From the NCBI GenBank assembly GCA_020636005.1, contig JACJYR010000005.1:124001-188000 (forward strand): a stretch of 64,000 bases of DNA. The letters run 5' to 3'. The notes beneath the pieces were generated by a model, which saw nothing but the letters and a program-made list of their open reading frames with translations, was not told where the DNA came from and ran no database searches. Shown one piece after another: positions 59,327-64,000 of this stretch; the first letter of the stretch is position 1; every line of letters begins with the position of its first letter. Origin of the DNA: Lewinellaceae bacterium (GTDB lineage Bacteria > Bacteroidota > Bacteroidia > Chitinophagales > Saprospiraceae). A program made the position numbers and the translations under genes.

Positions 59327-61879
59327 TCATCTTTTTATTAGAAGGCTCTGATAGATCACATGGCCAGTGGCTGGGTGTTTTACATAGCAAAAATAAAGGC
59401 CCGCCAGGATGTTCCCAGCTTGCCAATTGGCTGTACCATCGGCTTCGAATGGGACGGTGGCGACATTTCTGCCCAAGACATTGTTGATTTCCAATTTCAA
59501 GCCGGTCAACGCCTGTTCGCCCACTATTGCACATACTACGGTTTCATCAAATGGGTTGGGGCCTACGGCAAACATGGTAGCAGGCTTGGATTCCTCCCCG
59601 GTGGCAGTGGTTGAACAAACGCCTGGATCTGGCACCAGGATTTGTGTGCCTGCGTTGGGGACGTCTAAGTCAATTATGGTCAGCCCCGCTGCGCCGCTGC
59701 CTGCACTCCCTGGTGGCAGGCTAAAAGTAGCCACGTCTCCATACAGCCCGGTGGGAGGGGCAGGCACACCAGCGGTTGAGCTTAGGACGAAGCTGGAACT
59801 GGTGTTCAGGCCATTTACCTCCAATTCAAAAACAATAATATCGTCTGTCGGATCCACGGGGGTCTGGTTGTCATCACAGGCAACACTGATCAGTGTGGCT
59901 AATACACTGGGAAGATCGGAGCAAGTGCCGGGGTCGGGCACCGTGAACGTTACCTGGTAACTTGCGTCCACCATATCAGTGATGGTCAATGTTACATCGC
60001 CACCGCCCGCACTGCCATTTTCCAAAGCAAACGTGCTGTATTCTCCGTAAATACCACTGCCAGGCTGCACATTGCCGACGCTGGAGGAGACCGTGTATCC
60101 GCTGCCAAGGTTAAATGCCTCGGCCAGGATGTCCACCGAAATGTAATCGTCGGCAGCTTCGGAGAGAGTGCCGTTGTCGTTGCAAATGTCATTCACATAG
60201 GATGCATCCAAAAATGGCACGGTAGAGCATGATCCCGGATCGGCCACCGTCATGACGGAGCTAAAACCGGTGTTCACTGCATCGGTCAGGGTAAGTTCGA
60301 TATCGCCGTTTCCGGCAGAACCAAGGGGTAAGGTAAATGACGTAGTTTGCCCAAAAGCACCGCCGGCAGGGCTGGGCTGCCCGTTTGCCACCGACAAGGT
60401 ATAATTGCCGCTGAGCGCAATTTGGGTAGGGTTTAAGTCGAAGGTCAAATAATCGTCGGTTGGGTTGGAGGGCGTGTTGTTGTCGTTGCATGCCACATCG
60501 GACGGGCTGCCCAGAATAGTGGGGACGGTACCGTTGTTGTATGCCCAGAGGTCGCCCCATGCCCCATACAAAAGCAGCCCCCCCATAGGTGTCAGGTAAA
60601 ATGGTGAGTAATCGCTGCCATTATAAAGTGTGGTGGCCTTATAAGTACCGGCTTCTGTGCCGTCAGAAAACCAAAGTTGCGAATAACCGCCGTCTGATTG
60701 GGTCCTTCCCCTGAAGGCCAGTTTGCCATCGTAAACTGTCAGCCACTCACCGTATTGGCTGGACGGGCCAGCAAACATATCTGCTAAAAATTGTTCTGTG
60801 CCTGCCGCCGTCCCGTCAGTCCTGAAAATGGCGGGTTGGTTATTGGCCTTGTCGGCGCAGAAGTAAATGTAGCCATTGTATTCTACAAACCTGTGCGGCA
60901 CTGAACCGGAATCAAAGTTGGAAAAGACACTATCTATATCTGCCACGAAGTGGGTGCTGTCGTTGGTGGAATCGAATATCCAGAGCTCCGAACCTGGGTG
61001 ATCTGGCCTGTAGGCGGCGGCGAACAGGGTATCGTTTTTCCAGATAAATTGTGGGTCAAAGTCTTGTACATAAAAATCATAGTTTTGGGTTATATGCAAA
61101 TCATCCAACCGTATGGTGCCGGCTGCGGTGCCGTCCTTTTTATAAAAACCGACTGGGGGCACAGGGTTTCCATTGCTTTGGTAGGAGAAATAGAGCTTGC
61201 CGTTGTGGTGTAAAAAGTTGGCCGGGCGGCTGACATTGGATTGCTTGCCTAATTCCAAAATAGAAGCAGTGCCTGTGGTTGTGCCATCCGAATGGAAAAG
61301 GTGAATGCGGTCGTTTTGCCCTGCCATGATGATCAATTCATCATTGTACACCGTCAAGCCGTGCATATTGCCGTATCCAAATGCTTTTACCAATTGGGGC
61401 TCATCCGGCACACCAGTGGCGTGGTAGAGCGCCATGCTATCGAAAATTACGGTGTTTTTCAGGTAAAACAATTTGTCTTGAAACCAGACCATATCCGTTG
61501 GAGCATCCTCTGCTATCAACTCCAGGGTTGTGCCATTATAGCTGTATATGGATCCAACAGGCCCTCCACTTTCCTGCGGCTGGATATAAAAAAATACCTT
61601 GCCATCAGCTTTTATAGGTGGGCTGTAGTATAAATCCACATAACCGTCCATCAATTTCTCCGTGTTGGCACTTGTGCCATCCGTTACCCAAAGCTGATAG
61701 TTGCTGCTGTTTGGAAGTTTGGTTCTGTACAGCATTTTGTTTCCAATAATGCCAAGAATCCCATAAGGACGGGTGCTTGTCTGTCCAGCTATTGATTGCT
61801 TGACGACATAATAGCTCTGTGCCGTCATCAGGCCGCATGAAAGCATGGAGAAAAGTAGTGTATTAATGAGGCGTTTCAT
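59327..61879 (-). CDS. ELWxxDGT-repeat surface protein with Ig-like repeats and T9SS sorting domain
   Basis: This 850-residue exported protein has a signal peptide (MKRLINTLLFSMLSCGLMTAQ). The N-terminal ~470 residues carry ELWxxDGT-type propeller repeats: YQLWVTDGTSANTEKL, LFHSDGTTTGTAS, AIFRTDGTAAGTEQF and QLWFSDGTEAGTYKA. Three ~100-residue beta modules follow, each opening with a Cys-Asn/Asp-Asp-Asn start (CNDNNTPSNPTDDYL, CNDNGTLSEAADDYI, CDDNQTPVDPTDDII) and closing with VxDPGxC. A sorting domain follows (GPNPFDETVVCAI ... QSLLIKR). The ATG at 61879 gives the clean signal peptide. It is probably surface-anchored; the ligand is unknown. Confidence 0.88.
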   Translation of the reverse strand: MKRLINTLLFSMLSCGLMTAQSYYVVKQSIAGQTSTRPYGILGIIGNKMLYRTKLPNSSNYQLWVTDGTSANTEKLMDGYVDLYYSPPIKADGKVFFYIQPQESGGPVGSIYSYNGTTLELIAEDAPTDMVWFQDKLFYLKNTVIFDSMALYHATGVPDEPQLVKAFGYGNMHGLTVYNDELIIMAGQNDRIHLFHSDGTTTGTASILELGKQSNVSRPANFLHHNGKLYFSYQSNGNPVPPVGFYKKDGTAAGTIRLDDLHITQNYDFYVQDFDPQFIWKNDTLFAAAYRPDHPGSELWIFDSTNDSTHFVADIDSVFSNFDSGSVPHRFVEYNGYIYFCADKANNQPAIFRTDGTAAGTEQFLADMFAGPSSQYGEWLTVYDGKLAFRGRTQSDGGYSQLWFSDGTEAGTYKATTLYNGSDYSPFYLTPMGGLLLYGAWGDLWAYNNGTVPTILGSPSDVACNDNNTPSNPTDDYLTFDLNPTQIALSGNYTLSVANGQPSPAGGAFGQTTSFTLPLGSAGNGDIELTLTDAVNTGFSSVMTVADPGSCSTVPFLDASYVNDICNDNGTLSEAADDYISVDILAEAFNLGSGYTVSSSVGNVQPGSGIYGEYSTFALENGSAGGGDVTLTITDMVDASYQVTFTVPDPGTCSDLPSVLATLISVACDDNQTPVDPTDDIIVFELEVNGLNTSSSFVLSSTAGVPAPPTGLYGDVATFSLPPGSAGSGAAGLTIIDLDVPNAGTQILVPDPGVCSTTATGEESKPATMFAVGPNPFDETVVCAIVGEQALTGLKLEINNVLGRNVATVPFEADGTANWQAGNILAGLYFCYVKHPATGHVIYQSLLIKR

Positions 61880-62054
61880 AAGGTAGATTAAATTTTTGAT
61901 GTTGGGTTCAGTGTTCAGAAAATGGCTTTTTGGCATTACAGGCACTGTTCTTAAGACAGTATGCCCCAGCGGCGGGCAAAGATAAATCAGTTAATGTTCT
62001 TTTTAGCCCGGCGGGCTGAATTCAAACAGCTTCTTAGTTTTGCCAAAAAAAATT

Positions 62055-63158
62055 ATGCTTCAAAGCCATTGGCTCGATATATTATTAACAGTGGGGTCTG
62101 CACAGGGTGTTTTCATATCCGTCGTGCTTTGGCAAAAACAATTGTCCAACCGCCAGGCCATCCGCTATCTCGTGCTGCTCATCGGCATGATGTCGGCCAT
62201 CATGCTGATGCGGGCCACCTACCAGCCAGGTTTTTTCCAAAAGTTTGTCGAAATCATCATGCTTCCCGATGCTATTTTGTTCCTCATCGGGCCATTCTTG
62301 TATTTTTTCGTCCGCTCGTTGTTGCAGTTGCCATTGCCCGGCAAGCCCCGGCGGTATTGGCACTACCTGCCTGCCATACTGCACATGCCTTTTCTGAACA
62401 TCATATTGGCACTGAATTATTACAAAGTCTGGTCTTTCCTGGAAAACTGGCATGTGCAATGGGGCTTTTTCCTCATTGAAGGGGGGGCCATCACAAGCCT
62501 GGGCATTTACCTCTGGCTGGGGTTCATGGATGTGCGAAAGTACCGGGAAGCCTGGGAGCGCCAGTTCAGCACACCATTCCCTGCCCGCTTCCTGCGGCCG
62601 TTTTTCGGCGTTGGGTTTCTATTTGTGGCGGCATGGGCAGTTTCTTTCCTCCACAACCTGACTTTGGATACACCGAACTACCTGGTGTACGCCATCATGT
62701 GGTTCCTCCTGGTGGGGTACGTTTTTTACCTTGGGTACCAAGTCATGCTGAAGCCGGAAGTGCTGGAACTGCCATCGTTGAGGGTTTTTGTGGAAATGCC
62801 TGTTTCTACACAGGAAAAAGTGGAGCGCTACATGCGTGAGCACAAACCTTTTTTGGAACCGGAACTGAAAATTGGCTACCTGGCCCAAGCACTTGGCATG
62901 CCGAAGCACGAACTGTCCAGAGTGCTCAACCACGCTTTTGGGCAAAACTTTTTTGACTACCTCAACGCCTGGCGCATCCGGGAATTTATCGCCCTCCGCA
63001 AGGACCCCCGCAACACACACCTCAACATTTCAGACCTCGCCTTCCAGTCGGGCTTCAATTCCCGCACGGCATTCAACCGGGCTTTCCGAAAAGAGACGGG
63101 CCGCACGCCCAGTGAGTATTTTCAAAACCTGCCGCTGCACAAGCCGGAATTATCGTAA
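62055..63158 (+). CDS. Membrane-bound AraC family regulator
   Basis: This 367-residue protein has about seven transmembrane helices in its first ~230 residues and a C-terminal AraC-type double helix-turn-helix: LGYL-like KIGYLAQALGMPKHELSRVL, FFDYLNAWRIREF, then LNISDLAFQSGFNSRTAFNR and FRKETGRTPSEYFQ. This 7TM-AraC layout is common in Bacteroidota and senses an envelope or extracellular signal. It is divergent from the ELWxxDGT protein and 108 bp upstream of an NHL-type secreted protein gene, either of which could be its target. The ATG at 62055 is preferred over TTG at 62040. Confidence 0.92.
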   Translation: MLQSHWLDILLTVGSAQGVFISVVLWQKQLSNRQAIRYLVLLIGMMSAIMLMRATYQPGFFQKFVEIIMLPDAILFLIGPFLYFFVRSLLQLPLPGKPRRYWHYLPAILHMPFLNIILALNYYKVWSFLENWHVQWGFFLIEGGAITSLGIYLWLGFMDVRKYREAWERQFSTPFPARFLRPFFGVGFLFVAAWAVSFLHNLTLDTPNYLVYAIMWFLLVGYVFYLGYQVMLKPEVLELPSLRVFVEMPVSTQEKVERYMREHKPFLEPELKIGYLAQALGMPKHELSRVLNHAFGQNFFDYLNAWRIREFIALRKDPRNTHLNISDLAFQSGFNSRTAFNRAFRKETGRTPSEYFQNLPLHKPELS

Positions 63159-63266
63159 GGCTTCCGACAAATTCAACTGCGTTTTGTGCCACTTTGCAAA
63201 AGTGGACATGGGAACAGGGCTGTTTTTCGTCATTTGCCGAATTGTTTTTCACAAAAAAAATTTCAA

Positions 63267-64000
63267 ATGATGTCAAGAATCACCCTTCTGTTTTTCTTTT
63301 TGCCGTTTGTGGCCAATGCCCAAACCGTGGCCACCATCTCGCCCAACTCCGGCGTTACGGACGCCCTCATCTTTGATGCCGATGGCAACTTGCTGGGGGC
63401 TGACTACACCGGCTCCGCTGTTTTCAAAATCTTGTTGCCGGGCGGCGAGTCCAGCGTTTTTTCGGATGGCTACAACACGCCCAACGGCATGGCCCTCGGC
63501 AGCGACGGCACCCTCTACCTGGCCGACAACCAGGGGGACAAGATCTACAAAATCTACCCGGACAGTACCAGGGAGGTTTTCGTGGAAATGGACAGCCCCA
63601 GCGGCCTCATCTTCGAGCTGGACAGCGACACCCTGATTGCCACCAGCTACGCGGGGGACAAATTGGTGAAAATCGCCCCCGACAGTTCGATGACTGTCTG
63701 GGCATCAGGGGGCCACCTCGGAGGCGGCCCGGTCGGGCTGTGCTATGACAGTGTTGGCCAGCTTTACGTTGGCAATTTCGACGACCGGAAAATCATCAAA
63801 ATGTCGCCCGACGGCAGCCAGGAACTGTTGGTACAGGGCCCTACGAGCGGCTGGCTGGGCTTCATCGCCTACGCCAAAGGGTTCATTTACGGCACCTTGT
63901 ACAGCACCCACAAGATTTTCCGCACTGACTTGCAGGGCAATGCGACAGTCATTCTCGGCACAACCATTGGTTCTGTGGATGGGGGACCGGGAGTGGCCAA
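63267..64000 (+). CDS. Secreted NHL/SMP-30-type beta-propeller protein (3' truncated by window edge)
   Basis: An open frame starts at ATG 63267 (or 63270) with a signal peptide, MMSRITLLFFFLPFVANAQ, and runs to the end of the window. The mature part consists of ~40-residue propeller blades with repeated DxxGNLLxAD/LYVxN patterns: GVTDALIFDADGNLLGADYT, NGMALGSDGTLYLADNQ, SGLIFELDSDTLIATSYAG, GLCYDSVGQLYVGNFD. These resemble NHL and gluconolactonase/SMP-30 propellers. The C-terminus, where a T9SS sorting domain would be expected, lies beyond the window. Confidence 0.85.
   Translation, partial: MMSRITLLFFFLPFVANAQTVATISPNSGVTDALIFDADGNLLGADYTGSAVFKILLPGGESSVFSDGYNTPNGMALGSDGTLYLADNQGDKIYKIYPDSTREVFVEMDSPSGLIFELDSDTLIATSYAGDKLVKIAPDSSMTVWASGGHLGGGPVGLCYDSVGQLYVGNFDDRKIIKMSPDGSQELLVQGPTSGWLGFIAYAKGFIYGTLYSTHKIFRTDLQGNATVILGTTIGSVDGGPGVA

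Overview
The window looks like a chromosomal segment of a Bacteroidota bacterium, most likely a member of the Saprospiria. The reasons are: at least five secreted proteins carry the type IX secretion (T9SS) C-terminal sorting domain; porQ is present; there is a TonB-dependent receptor with an N-terminal carboxypeptidase-regulatory-like domain; a MotA/ExbB-ExbD-ExbD cluster; DUF4293 and DUF983 proteins; EAD11; upstream regions without strong Shine-Dalgarno sites; and several matches to the Bacteroidota promoter consensus TTTG-N17-23-TAnnTTTG. The lineage is an inference from gene content, not from a marker gene.

Layout. 0-8 kb: the end of a secreted M43-like metalloprotease, then an M42 aminopeptidase, pyrE, a Nudix hydrolase overlapping a yeast-type cytosine deaminase, and sbcC. 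8-20.4 kb: a ZIP transporter, a TonB receptor followed by a T9SS-secreted hydrolase-fold protein that has lost its catalytic residues, a LuxC-type acyl-CoA reductase, RluD, a methionine gamma-lyase-type enzyme, a cell-wall amidase, and a DUF983/TatD pair. 20.5-34 kb: tRNA-Ser(GGA), an ExbB-X-ExbD-ExbD operon, DUF4293, an FAD oxidoreductase, a small secreted protein, an AddA-like helicase, a SPOR protein, a rhodanese coupled to a T9SS protein, and a PASTA protein. 34-41.3 kb: GTP-dependent PEP carboxykinase, a MORN/YwqK lipoprotein, porQ with a methyltransferase, and a TPM-domain protein. 41.4-48.6 kb: an AT-rich accessory island of conflict and defence genes. 49-64 kb: enoyl-CoA hydratase, a secreted amidohydrolase, HxlR with a divergent SnoaL-like lipoprotein, two large T9SS surface proteins, an AraC-type membrane regulator, and the start of an NHL-repeat secreted protein.

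The most interesting region is 41.4-48.6 kb. It carries an EAD11-transmembrane-TPR-beta-trefoil protein, a truncated AbiEii-type nucleotidyltransferase toxin with an intact partner antitoxin, a large HEPN-NB-ARC-TPR (NLR-like STAND) gene, a remnant of a type I restriction HsdR subunit and a BrnT/BrnA pair. The STAND gene is cut by a 1133-bp IS5/IS903-type insertion sequence with 18-bp perfect terminal inverted repeats and a 9-bp target duplication. Removing the element and one duplication restores a single 900-codon reading frame, so the ancestral protein can be read directly.

The intergenic regions are rich in dispersed structured repeats. Family A is found at 7.85 and 37.5 kb. Family B has four copies, at 19.0, 34.2, 50.0 and 54.6 kb. 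There is also a 252-bp nested inverted repeat at 37.6 kb, a perfect 33-bp inverted repeat at 43.6 kb with a relative at 53.7 kb, and a GC-rich 110-bp direct repeat at 48.7 kb.
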